A DNA stretch of 64,000 bases from Adiantum capillus-veneris (taxonomy: Eukaryota > Streptophyta > Polypodiopsida > Polypodiales > Pteridaceae). Made by a program: the position numbers and the translations under genes. A model generated the notes under the pieces. The model was not told where the DNA came from. It saw only the letters and a list, made by a program, of their open reading frames with translations, and did not search any database. How positions within the stretch are numbered: position 1 is the stretch's first letter; every line of letters starts with the position of its first letter. Shown here piece after piece: positions 32,701 through 44,886 of this stretch. The stretch is taken from assembly GCA_014529385.2 (NCBI GenBank), contig CM043967.1, positions 129,157,682 to 129,221,681 of the forward strand. Reading direction: 5' to 3'.

Positions 32701-33469
32701 TGCTACAAAGAGTCGATCTACTACAGAGAGTCGACCTGCTACATAGTCTTTTAAAACCTTTCTGAACCTTGAATACAGAGTCTCTTTAAAGACTCTGAAC
32801 CTTTTTGAACCTGCTTGAGTCAGTAGCTAAATTGGACGGTAGGAGTTGTGAAAGGCTTCACTCAAAAACTATAGCTAGAAATATAAATGATGCCTTTGCT
32901 TTTGACCGTTTGAAATGCTCGCTTGGCTTTGCTCTGCTACTACTAGAGGATTGAAATGCTTGCTTAGCTTTGCTCGCCTAGCTTTGCTCGACTGTCACCA
33001 TCGGAAAATTCTTCATGTTTTGCTGGGATTCTCACCAATTTGAACATAAGCTAGTGCACTAGCTGAGGGTGGAACACACGGTTGAGTAGTGTGGTTTGCA
33101 AGAAATCCCAAACAGATGCATAACGATCTAAGCCAACACGTGAGGGGGGGCACAGTTCATTGCAAACTGTGGGTATGGTTTGCAACACAACCTTGTTCCA
33201 GCAATTAAAAATCCTTGTCAGGCAGCACGTTAAATTATAGATATATGCTTGCAATACAAACGTATTAAAGAGGGCGCCAGTGATATTTTGCAGATCAAGC
33301 CAGGGACAAAGACTGCACAATGTGTAGTTGTTGGTCTGCAGTTGTGGATTTCCCTTAATGTGTTTTTGGGTTGCATTCAATGGGGTAGGTCTTTGGTTCA
33401 AAGACTTTTGATTTTTTTAAATGGTGGTAACTTTTTCATGTTTTGAAAGAGTCTGTAGGGAAAAAATGC
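32701..33469. other. Intergenic, nothing recognised
   Basis: Holds short local repeats (CGATCTACTACAGAGAGTCG; GCTTGGCTTTGCTC) but no gene. Confidence 0.45.
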
Positions 33470-33477
33470 ACGTCTGT

Positions 33478-33720
33478 GAGTAGGCCAGCATAGTGTGTTG
33501 GTCGAGAACGCCCTTTGTCAATAGCTCAAGCCCCACCCAAGGTTGGGTACGCTTTTTTCCACTTCCCATTGCGCACAACCAATGATTTTTGTCTCTCTGG
33601 CTTCCACATCTACGTGCCCAAATGTGGGCACCCGATGTGTAAACAACCTAAGAACATCGAGGATCATAGCCCAATGGGTTTAGCTGTAAGTTATTGGAGG
33701 CCAAAACAAATGCCTGTGTG
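33478..33720 (+). mobile_element. tRNA-derived SINE-like sequence
   Basis: A tRNA-like head: TAGTGTGTTGG at 33491-33501 resembles a polymerase III A box and GCTCAAGCC at 33524-33532 resembles a B box, about 33 bp apart. It is followed by CCACCCAAGGTTGGGTACGC, a typical SINE head end. No target duplication or tail was identified, so ends are approximate. Confidence 0.4.
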
Positions 33721-34143
33721 TATTATGGGCAGAGCATTGCAATTGCATATACAATGTTTTTAACATTTCAAGCTTGAACATCAAGTGAGTGTCTTTTGAT
33801 GTTTCTCAAGGTATGCATGTGAGTATACACTACCTCAAGCCCACTTTGAAGTTTTAATGGAGAATTGTTCCAGTGAGAAAATCTTGGTGCTAGTTATTGG
33901 TTTTGACATGTTACTAGTTTTGATAGGTTTTGACATGCAGTTTTTATGCCAAAATCTAAGGTGTTTACTCTATGGCCTTGAAACCACCTTGATTTATGCA
34001 AAAGTCTCAGGTATTTATCTTATGTTGATTGTTTAGCAGAAGGTCAAGCTTTTCTTCTTCTTCTTCGTTCTTTGGTATTTATACATTTGTTATGGTTTTT
34101 TTGCACTTACAGTATATTAAGAGAGAGTTAGCAGTTGTAGACC
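33721..34143. other. Upstream region of the ParB-methyltransferase-like gene
   Basis: AT-rich, with a (TTC)n patch near 34054. Probable promoter or 5' leader. No clear TATA box chosen. Confidence 0.4.
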
Positions 34144-34540
34144 ATGGCTCCTAAATGCTCCATGAAAAAACCACAAGCGAATTGTTCAGGGGTATGACTC
34201 TACGGTCTGGGACTGTTCAAGGAAGGCAAGTTACACTTGAGGATGGTTCCTCAAGGGTTCTACCAATGAGTCTGCCAAAGAAGTCTGTGAAAAGAAGAAA
34301 TCAATGTGTGTATGTTGATGATGAAGCGTGGTCCTTGGAAAGGTCTATAGATGGAGCTTCTAATAGCACTACTATCACTCCAAATACTATTGGTCCATCT
34401 TTTGCTCCCACCCCACAGACTACTCACACAGAGACCAATAACCAAGATGAAGAAGATGGCTTTTCAAATCATGACAGGGTTTTTGGGAAGAATGTGTCTC
34501 TAGGGTTGATGAATGAAGTCATAAGTCAATTTCATATATA
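34144..34540 (+). CDS. ParB-MTase-like gene, exon 1
   Basis: Two possible starts. ATG at 34144 has a strong context (ACCATGG) but stops after 17 codons (MAPKCSMKKPQANCSGV). ATG at 34155 stays open for 128 codons (MLHEKTTSELFRGMTLRSGT…) with Ser/Thr/Asp-rich, probably disordered sequence. The 3' end is uncertain: the next exon needs one base from this one, and ATAA|GTCAAT at about 34523 is one possible donor. No domain recognised. Confidence 0.45.
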
Positions 34541-34615
34541 AAAAGAAGTTAGAGCCCCCTTTTGTTCCCTTATGTACATTAATAGCTACAGATTTTGTTC
34601 GATGTGCAATTTCAG

Positions 34616-34878
34616 ATGCACCTTGGTTGACATCCACGTTTGCTAGGGTTGGCTATGTCTCTTCAATGGGTTCTTTTATTGTTTCACTTAAAGTACGACA
34701 TGGAGAAACAAAAAATTTGACAGAAGATACGATTGAGAACTGGGATCCAATATGGCAAAGACTCAATGCAGAATTTCAAAAGAATCTTGTGGGTGATTGG
34801 GTAGATCTTCAAGGCAAACTGTTTTTTTTGTGGGATGGTAACCAAGGTTAAAAACTTGGATGCGACGAATTGAAGAAG
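34616..34878 (+). CDS. ParB-MTase-like gene, exon 2 (ParB/Srx-like domain)
   Basis: Acceptor TTTCAG before 34616. Reads …WDPIWQRLNAEFQKNLVGDW…, then LQGKLFFLWDGN. At about 34843 one base is missing: restoring a pyrimidine in the AAC-CA-AGG stretch gives N-H-R followed by LKTWMRRIEE, completing a D-G-N-H-R-L motif like the one that closes the nucleotide-binding pocket in ParB/Srx-fold proteins. It ends at AAG|GCAAGT, a textbook GC-type donor. Everything up to the lesion and after it stays open, which supports a recent frameshift. Confidence 0.65.
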
Positions 34879-34963
34879 GCAAGTGCTTCTTTTCTCTTGT
34901 GTTTGAGTTTAAATATACATTGTTGCACTTGAAAATTTATTTTGGATGATGTTTCTTTTGTAG

Positions 34964-35069
34964 AGCACTCTGAGGATGAAAAATATCATGTGCAAGTTCG
35001 TTGTGAATTTATTAAGATAGATAAAAAGAAGGAAGCAGCGTTGATTTTGAGTCTTGATACAACAAACGA
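34964..35069 (+). CDS. ParB-MTase-like gene, exon 3
   Basis: Acceptor CTTTTGTAG, donor CGA|GTAAGA. Reads HSEDEKYHVQVRCEFIKIDK then EAALILSLDTTN, continuing the ParB-like domain. Phases with exons 2 and 4 are consistent (…RIEE|EHSED…, …TN|EISRA…). Confidence 0.7.
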
Positions 35070-35154
35070 GTAAGAATTATATGGATGATTGTTGTTCAAT
35101 TCTCTGGTTGTAATGTGCTTTTTCATTTTCTTATCCGTCAACTCTTGCTTTTAG

Positions 35155-35248
35155 AATTTCCCGGGCTACAGCTCCACCCAACTTGGCACATGAAGTATTT
35201 ATGTTTCAGAAGTTTGGTAGACATAACCAAGGGATTGTGCCATGGTAC
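35155..35248 (+). CDS. ParB-MTase-like gene, exon 4 left half
   Basis: Acceptor GCTTTTAG. Reads ISRATAPPNLAHEVFMFQKF GRHNQGIVPWY and is then interrupted by LTR-5 immediately after the TAC codon. Confidence 0.75.
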
Positions 35249-35475
35249 TGTTACCATATACATGTGGTAGTGATGTGTGTGAACACACTAGGACCGCCGG
35301 GGCATTTTTTCCCTCTTTAGGAGGTTTTTCCCCCCATGCATTGTATACACGCCCATCACTCTAGAGCTATCTATCTTTCCATTGCACACTAAGTAACACA
35401 CTCTCTATTGTGTGCCTTGAGCTTCCTTCATCTTCTCCAAGCTGTGTGCGTTTCTCTGCAACCCTAATTCCAACA
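35249..35475 (+). repeat. LTR-5 5' LTR
   Basis: 227 bp, starting TGTTACCATATACATGTGGT and ending AACCCTAATTCCAACA. Confidence 0.95.
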
Positions 35476-35477
35476 AT

Positions 35478-35490
35478 TGGTATCAGAGCA
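35478..35490 (+). other. LTR-5 primer binding site, tRNA-iMet type
   Basis: TGGTATCAGAGCA two bases after the LTR, the standard initiator Met tRNA complement. Confidence 0.95.
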
Positions 35491-35837
35491 GGTTACATCC
35501 TCCCAGGCTTAGTCGCCAGCTGCTCTAGCACACGCCTGCTCACTTTCTCCGATTACAGTGAAGTTTGGCAACCGTTCGTAGGTCAAAAAATATTTCGAGC
35601 AAGCTCATAGAGCTCAGTTTGCTCAGATTTTTGGTTCGGGCTCATTTCAGCCTCCGTTTCCACTACAGACAGGTCTGCACAGGCAATTTCGTCATTTTGT
35701 GCAAAATTTCTGTGAGTGCCAATTTCTGCATAACAGGTGCCTTACAATCTTCTACGGTTTGTGCTATATAGCATGTGTTGTTCCCGCTCCATTTCTCCTA
35801 TTTTCGGGCGGTTTTCACATCAGGTGCAACATTTACC

Positions 35838-37417
35838 ATGGCTAACAACAACACAGATGTGTTCAAGATGTTTGTTGTTGAGGACAGGTTGGATGGGGAC
35901 AACTACCCTATGTGGGCTTATATGATGCAACATATTCTTGTGTCAAAGGGCGTTTGGAACATTGTGCAGGGCATTGATGTACGTCCTAGTTCTGAGGATG
36001 TAGGCGATGTTGAGGATGTTGCAGGTCTTGCTGCAAGGATTTCTGCTATTAGATTTGTTTTGTCTACGGCAGAACAATCTCGTTGGGATGTAAAGGATAC
36101 ACAAGCTCATGCATTGATTGCGTTGTTTGTGAAGCGCACCATTGTTCCTCACATTCGTTCAGCAAATCTGCAAAACATGCTTGGAATATTTTGGTTGGTC
36201 TTTATGCAAGCCGCAATGAGGCTAAAATTGCTTTGCTGTGTAAAGAGCTGGAGTCGAAGATTATGCATGAGGAAGATGATATGGACACTTTCCTTGCTAG
36301 TTTCAAGGATATCAATGAGCAACTTATTTCTGCAGGTGAAGTCATTTCAGACAGTTCCCTTGTGCAAACTATTTTTGATGCCTTACGAGATTCTTACCAG
36401 ACTTTTGATGCCTTACCAGATTCTTACCAGACTTTTGCTAGTACTTGGAGACTTATGACCCAAGGAAATCCAGAAGTTGTCAAGTTTGATGCATTATGCA
36501 CATTGCTGTTGCAAGAGTCACTTTCCAAAACAAATAGGACTAGACAACGTGCAGTTGAACAGGCTTTTATTGCTTCTCAAAGAAAGGGTGGTAACAGCAA
36601 TGCAGCCACTTCTTATGGTTCTGCTGCGAGTGGCAAAACTTTTGTTCTCAATGCTTCTGCTGGCAGCACTTCGTCTGGCAATTCTGGGTGATAAGGGCCA
36701 AAAGAAGATGCATTGTCATTATTGTAAAGCTAATGATCACTTGATCAAGTCGTGTCCTAGGTTGAAGGTCAAAGAGGCTAAGAAGAAAGAGGGTGGTTCC
36801 ACTGCAAATGCTGGTCCACTACAAATGTAGCCATTGTTGAGTCTTTTGTGAAAGGAGACTGTGTTGCTGATGTCGATGCAGAATGGGCTTTTAGCTCAGA
36901 GTGCACTTACAATCCTGTTGTCCATGATGCATGCTTGTCAGTTGCTGCAGATTCACATGTGTGGTATTTTGACAGTGGTGCTACAAAGCACATTACCTCA
37001 CATCGTGAATTGTTTACCTCTCTCGAGTCTGTCCCTCATGGGAATTCTGTCACTTGTGCCAACAATGACTCTTATCCAGTTCAGGGAGTTGGAAAGATTG
37101 TGCTTACTACTACTAATGGCAGTTCTTTCACACTTGTTGATGCACTTTATGTACCTTGGATCAAGAAGAATCTCTTTTCTGTATCCGCACTTGCTAGACT
37201 TGGAATTGTAGTCAAATTTGTGGAGTGACAGATGTACAGGTCATGATCTCAATTTTGGTGATGAAATTATTGCATCCGGACTTTTGTGACGTGGGCTGTA
37301 TAAGCTCACTTTGTATGAAAAGTGTGGAAAAAATTTTGCAAATGTTGTTGCAGATTCAAGGGCTATTTCAGATGCAAAACTTTGGCATGCACGTTTTGGC
37401 CATGTGAATTTTGCTAG
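35838..37417 (+). pseudogene. LTR-5 gag, protease and pre-integrase part
   Basis: Starts MANNNTDVFKMFVVEDRLDG DNYPMWAYMM at 35838 with a 363 bp leader. The copia gag core changes frame near 36180. The knuckle CHYCKANDHLIKSC is near 36717-36758 and the protease WYFDSGATKHIT near 36963-36998 with an intact D-S-G. The pre-integrase motif LWHARFGHVNFAS ends at the LTR-6 insertion. In gag, a 30 bp in-frame duplication (FDALxDSYQT twice) lies at about 36377-36436. Several stops and frame changes, so not expressible as one polyprotein. Confidence 0.9.
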
Positions 37418-39173
37418 TGATAGCCGTTTTTCGGCTCTCCATAATTGCCATAGTAAGTTACTCCACCCTACCAAATTCACCCAAACGCTATGGCTATCCC
37501 TACCATTTCACTGTACATAGGCGTGTGTGAGTTAGGGGGCTTTTCCCATATCTTCTTAAAAACCCTCAGCTAGCTAGTCACTGGGCTAGTTGAGCCAAAA
37601 AAAATAAAAAATAAAAGTATATTATGGCCTCTTTGTGTGTAAATATTTCATTGTATATATGGCCTAAATATAGGGATTTTTTATAATTATTTTGGTATTT
37701 TATTTAAATATTTCTACTTAGGTGTGTGTTTTATTAAACCTATGTACACCTTCTTTCATTCTCTTACACCATAATTATATTTTTTGCCAATATGTACATA
37801 CTCTAACCTCATATTTTTCCTTTATACAAATCACTCCCACATTTTCACCCTCACCCTCGTGAAAACAAAAAATTGATTTCTACTCATTGGTTACCTTTAT
37901 TATATTATTTACTTGCATACCTTTTCCTCTTTCACCCAAAATAATTCAAGGAGGGACCATATCATATGATTCCAATATCTTTCCATATCCATAACTCCTC
38001 CATATTTTTATTATTATTTTTACTCATTATTCTAACACCATGTGCTCATTGAGCTAAAGTCCATGAATAGTCCATACACTAGTCCCACCATGTATATATT
38101 TCTTTATTCACCAATAATCCTCCTCCATGCATGGATCAAGGGAAACTTGGATGCTTTATATTATAATATGACAAAGGAGGGGCTCACTCTTGGATGCATT
38201 GTACAAATTCAACAAAGGAGGGGGCCACTAAAAGACTTTTGCAGGCATAAACAACAGGCTTTTTGGTGAGAATTTTGGTACCTATCTCCACTCCGAATTT
38301 GGAGTAGTGGTCAAAATAGAAAATGTAGCCCACACTCTGAGTAATCACCTCAAAAGTTTTCATGATTTTTGGAGCTACCAGCGGTGAGCTATGATTTTTT
38401 GAGTGGACCCCAGTCTGCCCACTTTTCTCACAAGTAGCCCTTAGTCTTCTCTCACCCTTCCACACACCTACTCACTCTTACACATCCCTCCCTCTCCTTC
38501 CCTCACTCAAACCTTCTCTCTCATCCCTATAGTTCTTTTATGAACCTCTACATACATACACCCTCTCCATGTCTCTCTCTATTGCTTCTATGTTACAATT
38601 TCATTTACCTCTCCTAAAAATATCTAAAATTCAGCATCTTAACCATGATAACTTCTGCAAATTGAGGATTTTTCATCAACAAATCCTCTTTTCATCGTGG
38701 TGGTCAACCGTGGCGGCGGCGTAAAGAAGCGAAGAAGAAGAAGAAGACCAACGGTCATTTTTTCCACAATCTACACAAGGGTGAGTTCAAGCTTGTTCAA
38801 AGCTTCACCATCTCAATGATTCTCTTTTAATTCACCCCTCTTTCTTCATCAAATCAACTCATCCTACCCATTGTAAATGTATCACTAACAATTCTAGTGA
38901 TTATTACCACTAACAACTAACTTCTCTTGTAAAAATGCACCCACACTATCAACATATGGAGTAGGCAACCGCACAAGTAAACCAAATTCACTCACTCCCA
39001 TGGAAGTTTCTCTCCTTTCACCACATCAATAATTCTCTTACTTGAGCCCACATCCATGTGACTCAAGAGAAAAGAGAGACCCCATTCTCATTTGAAATTC
39101 ATAAAAATTCATAATCCTTGATCTTTCCTAATAAAATTGATTAGGCTTAATCCTAATCAAGGATTCTAAAACC

Positions 39174-39182
39174 TATAAATAG
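39174..39182 (+). promoter_or_regulatory. TATA box in LTR-6
   Basis: TATAAATAG, with the same sequence at 44354-44362 in the 3' LTR. It is preceded by the hairpin GATTAGGCTTAATCCTAATC at about 39139-39158. Placement well inside a long LTR fits a U3 promoter. Confidence 0.55.
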
Positions 39183-39679
39183 AACCCATTCCTCCTTGTA
39201 AAAGATATCACTATACCATTGCACACTAGATTGAGCGTACCACACGCCAGTTCTATCTTGGTTGTAAAGAGAGAGTAAGCTTTCTATACACCATCACCTT
39301 GGTGCATAGAAAAGCTTGAGCTAGTTTGAGTGAGTGCGAGTAGAAGATATTCTTCCTACCATTGTTGTATCTGCCCCAACATCAATGAATTGGTATTTTT
39401 GGGTGCAATTCATGTCCAAAGGCTCACGCTTCTCCTCCAATTTGGCTTGGCAAACTCATTCAGCTTCATAAGGTGACTTGTTTCATTGAAGGTTGTTGTT
39501 TTGTTGCTTGTGATTCATTGGCTATTGTTTGGCTACCATTGTAAGAGGGTGGATGGTGATAGGGCTCCCATAACCCTAAGACAATGTGCTAGTGATGCTA
39601 TAACCAAATCTTGTCAATTGATTCCGCAAGCTCTAAGTTCCTTTTTGTGCAAAATATAAAGTTGAAGCTAAGTTGTACA

Positions 39680-39682
<3 letters not shown>

Positions 39683-39756
<74 letters not shown>
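39683..39756. repeat. (CT)n microsatellite in LTR-6 5' LTR
   Basis: 74 bp uninterrupted. The matching tract in the 3' LTR (50196-50223) is only 28 bp. Confidence 0.97.
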
Positions 39757-39759
<3 letters not shown>

Positions 39760-40022
39760 TTTTAGTGTGTGAGAGTGTTCCATTGGTGTTAGGGTTAGTG
39801 TAAATTCCTTGCTTGTTTGTGGGTTGCTCTAACGATTCTCCTCTTTTGCGTCCTAGTTCGCTCTTAAACTAGGTGGTGCCCCTTGTGTAGTTGGGATTTG
39901 GCTGTGGGTTTTTTGTTTTGGTTTGTGTTGTGTTGTGCCCCAGCCCCATTGAGCAGCACGGGAGCCTTGAAGGGTGTCTAGAGGTTGCTCTTCTTGTTGC
40001 CCGCCCCGGACCGCCTCAATTT

Positions 40023-40040
40023 TGGTGCCCCCACTGAGGA
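40023..40040 (+). other. LTR-6 primer-binding-site candidate
   Basis: TGGTGCCCCCACTGAGGA, four bases after the LTR. It begins with TGG as needed to pair with a tRNA CCA end. I could not assign the tRNA with confidence. Confidence 0.5.
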
Positions 40041-40317
40041 GCGATTGTGTGCTTAGTGTTGTTGTATTGCATGAATGCTTGAATTTCAGCATAATCAAGT
40101 AGATTTTATGAATCATGAAAACATGTATGACCGAGTTTAATTTCAAGGAAACAAAAATTGATCTAGAATATGGTTTGGATTATGCATAACATAAGAAAGG
40201 AAAAAAACATTTTCACATAAAAGTCTAGAATTCATGTTGAAAGACCTTTCAAAACTTTGTGTAGTTAGTTGATGATTGTTTGGAACTAATCTTTGTGTGG
40301 TTCTAGCTTGAGAGACT

Positions 40318-41529
40318 ATGACACGCTATACCTTTGATGATATCCCAATCTTCTTCGGAAATCCAGAAGAAGATGTTGATGATTTTCTTGCTGATTTTAG
40401 AATGGTTTGTCATATCCTTGGTAAAAGGGATGACATTGAAAAAGGGGATTTTCTATTGCTATGCCTTAGAGGCAACGCTGAGAAATGGTTTTGGAGTATG
40501 TCTTCTCAGATTGAAGATGGATATACCCAAATTTCCAAAGCTTTGAAGGCCAGATTCTCTAAGGTTCCAACAACGGAGAAAGCATGGGCTTCACTACGGA
40601 GACTTCAACAACATGGTGAAGACTACCATGCTTATGAGGATATTTTTTCTCGTCAATGGGAAGGATGTGGATTTAGTTCTACATTTCTAGATTATGTAAA
40701 AATGGATCAATTTATTTCGGGTTTGTCTCCTTTCCTAAAGACTAAGGTTACTTGTAGTGGACCCTCTACCTTTGAAGAAGCGGTCACTATTGCCCGAAGG
40801 AAGTTTCACAAGTACTTCTACATCAAAAATGGTTTCCATCATGCTGGAAGAACCAACCATCATGAAAGTGTTTCTATCAAGGAGTCATCTCCTTTGCCAT
40901 ACTTGTCTCCTTCTACTCCGACAAATGTTGAAGAAGTTACTTACATGCCAACTGATTATTCAAGTGCTAAAGTGTGTGGCCAAGATTCAAATGTGGAATC
41001 TCTTTCTTCTACCTTTATCACAAGCATGCAAAAATCGACACAAGATATCTCAAATGGCATTGATGTTTCAATAATGGATACATCCAACCTTTTGGCGGAG
41101 GATCAATTTCTAGTCCGAGCACACGAAGCTTTTGTGCAACATGACTCTATGGAGAATGAAGACCTTGAAGGTAACCTTGATCTTATGGAATGTTCTGAGA
41201 GTGTATCTTGTCTAAAAGAAGAGAGTGAAGAAGAAGATGAAATCATAGGTGGAGAGATCATAGACCACATTGATCATAAAGAGATGATTGTGTACATGGA
41301 ATGCCAACTCCAAAACAAAGTAGAAGAGTGTGAGTTGAATCCATGTGAGGATAATCTTGAAGAAGTGTTTGAGGATGTTGAAAAGCATTGGTATGACCCA
41401 TGTATGTTAAGCATGGAGGAACCTATCATGCAAGAAGCCAAATGTTTCACAAAATCAAACAGTATTCCATCAACCTTTGAAGTGGTACGATGTGAGGAGT
41501 TACAACCTTGCCAAAGGGGGGGCTTATAA
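40318..41529 (+). CDS. LTR-6 Gag
   Basis: An intact 403-codon frame starting MTRYTFDDIPIFFGNPEEDV. Residues 1-175 match the retrotransposon gag core of gypsy-like elements: …FLLLCLRGNAEKWFWSM…, …ALKARFSKVPTTEKAW…, …FISGLSPFLKTKV. The C-terminal half is acidic (…EESEEEDEIIGGEIIDH…) and there is no CCHC knuckle, so nucleic acid binding by the usual route is absent. It is the only intact gag in the nest. No pol follows. It would supply or co-assemble into particles. Start chosen as the first Met, 277 bp after the primer site. Confidence 0.8.
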   Translation: MTRYTFDDIPIFFGNPEEDVDDFLADFRMVCHILGKRDDIEKGDFLLLCLRGNAEKWFWSMSSQIEDGYTQISKALKARFSKVPTTEKAWASLRRLQQHGEDYHAYEDIFSRQWEGCGFSSTFLDYVKMDQFISGLSPFLKTKVTCSGPSTFEEAVTIARRKFHKYFYIKNGFHHAGRTNHHESVSIKESSPLPYLSPSTPTNVEEVTYMPTDYSSAKVCGQDSNVESLSSTFITSMQKSTQDISNGIDVSIMDTSNLLAEDQFLVRAHEAFVQHDSMENEDLEGNLDLMECSESVSCLKEESEEEDEIIGGEIIDHIDHKEMIVYMECQLQNKVEECELNPCEDNLEEVFEDVEKHWYDPCMLSMEEPIMQEAKCFTKSNSIPSTFEVVRCEELQPCQRGGL

Positions 41530-42542
41530 GGGGATGAAGAACATGGGAGAGTAGTAAAAGATAAAATCATAAAAGGAAACTATCAGAAGGGTATCATTCT
41601 CTCCAATGGTGTTTTAGTGGGTGGCTCTTCATTCATGGGACAATCTCTTAGCAAGGAAATCCAAGCTTTTGAAGCCCCAATCATCTTCATATTGGATTTC
41701 ACCTCTTCAAGGTCAACTTATCCTCTCTTCACATATACCTTTCATCGGGGACACCATACCTTCTTAAGCGAAAGAGGACATGAATACTTGGTGATAAACG
41801 GATGTTTCCAAATCTTCTTCATTTGGTTCTTTGGTGTATGGAGGTCGCACATTGTGATGCTTCTGGTCTTCATCATAGATGAAAAACTTGTTGATTGCTA
41901 CATGTGGATATTTCATCAATCAGTACCAAAATCTATTCTCTTCCAATGTATTGGAAGCAATAGAAACCTTTGTCTATTATCTACTTATGTGGTAAACTAT
42001 TTACAATATCTTCCAATAGCAGCTGGAAGCATGGATCAAGATTTCCTAAATCATGAAGGTCATAGAATTTTTTACTTGTTGATGAGCCTACCCAGGTTGA
42101 ATGAATTTTAGAGCTACAGTTCAAGAATTTTCTCATACAAGCTCTTGAAGATCGTAGCAGATACATCAACTTTACACAGGAGGAAGAGCAACCAATCTTT
42201 TATATCACATTCATAGTGATAGATGCAATGATGGACAACACTAAAATCTACAAGTTTCTTCAACCGAAATCAGTAAGTGATTCCATACCATACATCTCGC
42301 TTTGGGAAAGATATTTCAAGATCTTTGATCCTGGGGGGTGCTTATGGAAACTTTCTCAATGGAGGAGGTTTACTCCGTCACTTCATTTCATCTTGCTATT
42401 GGTTCGGAGAACCTTCCATATCACACAAGGTTTTTTAATCATACAACAAAGGTTCTTCAAAGATAAGAGCAGACAAAGACAAACGTTACATAATATACAT
42501 GTTGTATGATCGGATAAATGGTACATGAATGTACAATTATCT
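41530..42542 (+). other. LTR-6 3' region with unassigned open frame
   Basis: Contains a 164-codon frame at 41617-42111 (MGGSSFMGQSLSKEIQAFEA…) with hydrophobic, aromatic-rich sequence (…FQIFFIWFFGVWRSHIVMLL…) that could include a membrane segment, and a 97-codon frame at 42216-42509. Neither matches a family I know. Both may be remnants of a longer lost frame. Confidence 0.4.
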
Positions 42543-42556
42543 AAGGGGAGGGCTAA
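42543..42556 (+). other. LTR-6 polypurine tract
   Basis: AAGGGGAGGGCTAA immediately before the 3' LTR start at 42557. Confidence 0.75.
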
Positions 42557-44555
42557 TGATAGCCGTTTTTCGGCTCTCCATAATTTCCATAGTAAGTTAC
42601 TCCACCCTACCAAATTCACCCAAACGCTATGGCTATCCCTACCATTTCACTGTACATAGGCGTGTGTGAGTTAGGGGGCTTTTCCCATATCTTCTTAAAA
42701 ACCCTCAGCTAGCTAGTCACTGGGCTAGTTGAGCAAAAAAAAATAAAAAATAAAAGTATATTATGGCCTCTTTGTGTGTAAATATTTCATTGTATATATG
42801 GCCTAAATATAGGGATTTTTTATAATTATTTTGGTATTTTATTTAAATATTTCTACTTAGGTGTGTGTTTTATTAAACCTATGTACACCTTCTTTCATTC
42901 TCTTACACCATAATTATATTTTTTGCCAATATGTACATACTCTAACCTCATATTTTTCCTTTATACAAATCACTCCCACATTTTCACCCTCACCCTCGTG
43001 AAAACAAAAAATTGATTTCTACTCATTGGTTACTTTTATTATATTATTTACTTGCATACCTTTTCCTCTTTCACCCAAAATAATTCAAGGAGGGACCATA
43101 TCATATGATTCCAATATCTTTCCATATCCATAACTCCTCCATATTTTTATTATTATTTTTACTCATTATTCTAACACCATGTGCTCATTGAGCTAAAGTC
43201 CATGAATAGTCCATACACTAGTCCCACCATGTATATATTTCTTTATTCACCAATAATCCTCCTCCATGCATGGGTCAAGGGCAACTTGGATGCTTTGTAT
43301 TATAATATGACAAAGGAGGGGCTCACTCTTGGATGCATTGTACAAATTCAACAAAGGAGGGGGCCACTAAAAGACTTTTGCAGGCATAAACAACAGGCTT
43401 TTTGGTGAGAATTTTGGTACCTATCTCCACTCCGAATTTGGAGTAGTGGTCAAAATAGAAAATGTAGCCCACACTCTGAATAATCACCTCAAAAGTTTTC
43501 ATGATTTTTGGAGCTACCAGCGGTGAGCTATGATTTTTTGAGTGGACCCCAGTCTGCCCACTTTTCTCACAAGTAGCCCTTAGTCTTCTCTCACCCTTCC
43601 ACACACCTACTCACTCTTACACATCCCTCCCTCTCCTTCCCTCACTCAAACCTGCAATTTCCATGGCTTCTCCCACCCTCTTCATCATTACCCTTCTCTC
43701 TCATCCCTATAGTTCTTTTATGAACCTCTACATACATACACCCTCTCCATGTCTCTCTCTATTGCTTCTATGTTACAATTTCATTTACCTCTCCTAAAAA
43801 TATCTAAAATTCAGCATCTTAACCATGATAACTTCTACAAATTGAGGATTTTTCATCAACAAATCCTCTTTTCATCGTGGTGGTCAACCGTGGCGGCGGC
43901 GTAAAGAAGCGGAGAAGAAGAAGAAGACCAACGGTCATTTTTTCCACAATCTACACAAGGGTGAGTTCAAGCTTCTTCAAAGCTTCACCATCTCAATGAT
44001 TTTCTTTTAATTCACCCCTCTTCCTTCATCAAATCAACTCATCCTACCCATTGTAAATGTATCACTAACAATTCTAGTGATTATTACCACTAACAACTAA
44101 CTTCTCTTGTAAAAATGCACCCACACTATCAACATATGGAGTAGGCAACCGCACAAGTAAACCAAATTCACTCACTCCCATGGAAGTTTCTCTCCTTTCA
44201 CCACATCAATAATTCTCTTACTTGAGCCCACATCCATGTGACTCAAGAGAAAAGAGAGACCCCATTCTCATTTGAAATTCATAAAAATTCATAATCCTTG
44301 ATCTTTCCTAATAAAATTGATTAGGCTTAATCCTAATCAAGGATTCTAAAACCTATAAATAGAACCCATTCCTCCTTGTAAAAGATATCACTATACCATT
44401 GCACACTAAATTGAGCGTACCACACGCCACTTCTATCTTGGTTGTAAAGAGAGAGTAAGCTTTCTATACACCATCACCTTGGTGCATAGAAAAGCTTGAG
44501 CTAGTTTGAGTGAGTGCGAGTAGAAGATATTCTTTCTACCATTGTTGTATCTACC
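42557..44555 (+). repeat. LTR-6 3' LTR, first part
   Basis: Nearly identical to 37418-39374 apart from a small insertion near 43653-43692 (ATTTCCATGGCTTCTCCCAC…). It breaks off at CTACC (44551-44555), the LTR-7 target site. Confidence 0.93.
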
Positions 44556-44848
44556 TGTTAACCCTCACGGCACACGGACACCCATCACCTACGATGGACG
44601 CGTATTATGTATTTGGTAGAGTCAGGTACCGGGCTTGTCGGACCAATAGGGAAAGGTAGAGTGATCGCCGATGAGAGACGCACTTTAACTTGGACATTCA
44701 AGGGATTAGTTGGTTAAGCATGGGCGCCCAAGTTTGAATGGGGTGAGCTCCTATAAAAGCCAACTAAACCTAATTTTTACTCATTCTCTCATTTGTGCAA
44801 TTGAAGAGTGCTCTTGCTCCATCTCCATCTTCTTCTTCTTCACCTCCT

Positions 44849-44886
<38 letters not shown>

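Larger units (their letters stand above)
37418..40018 (+). repeat. LTR-6 5' LTR, 2601 bp
   Basis: TGATAGCC…CCGCCTCA. Contains a 74 bp (CT)n at 39683-39756 and a TATAAATAG at 39174. The same LTR at the other end has 28 bp of CT. Confidence 0.93.

Noticed and set aside
34155-34541. LRSG motif in exon 1 as evidence that the ParB-like gene is itself a gypsy element
   Set aside because: Only four residues shared with LTR-7, and the downstream gene has introns and no retroelement domains.
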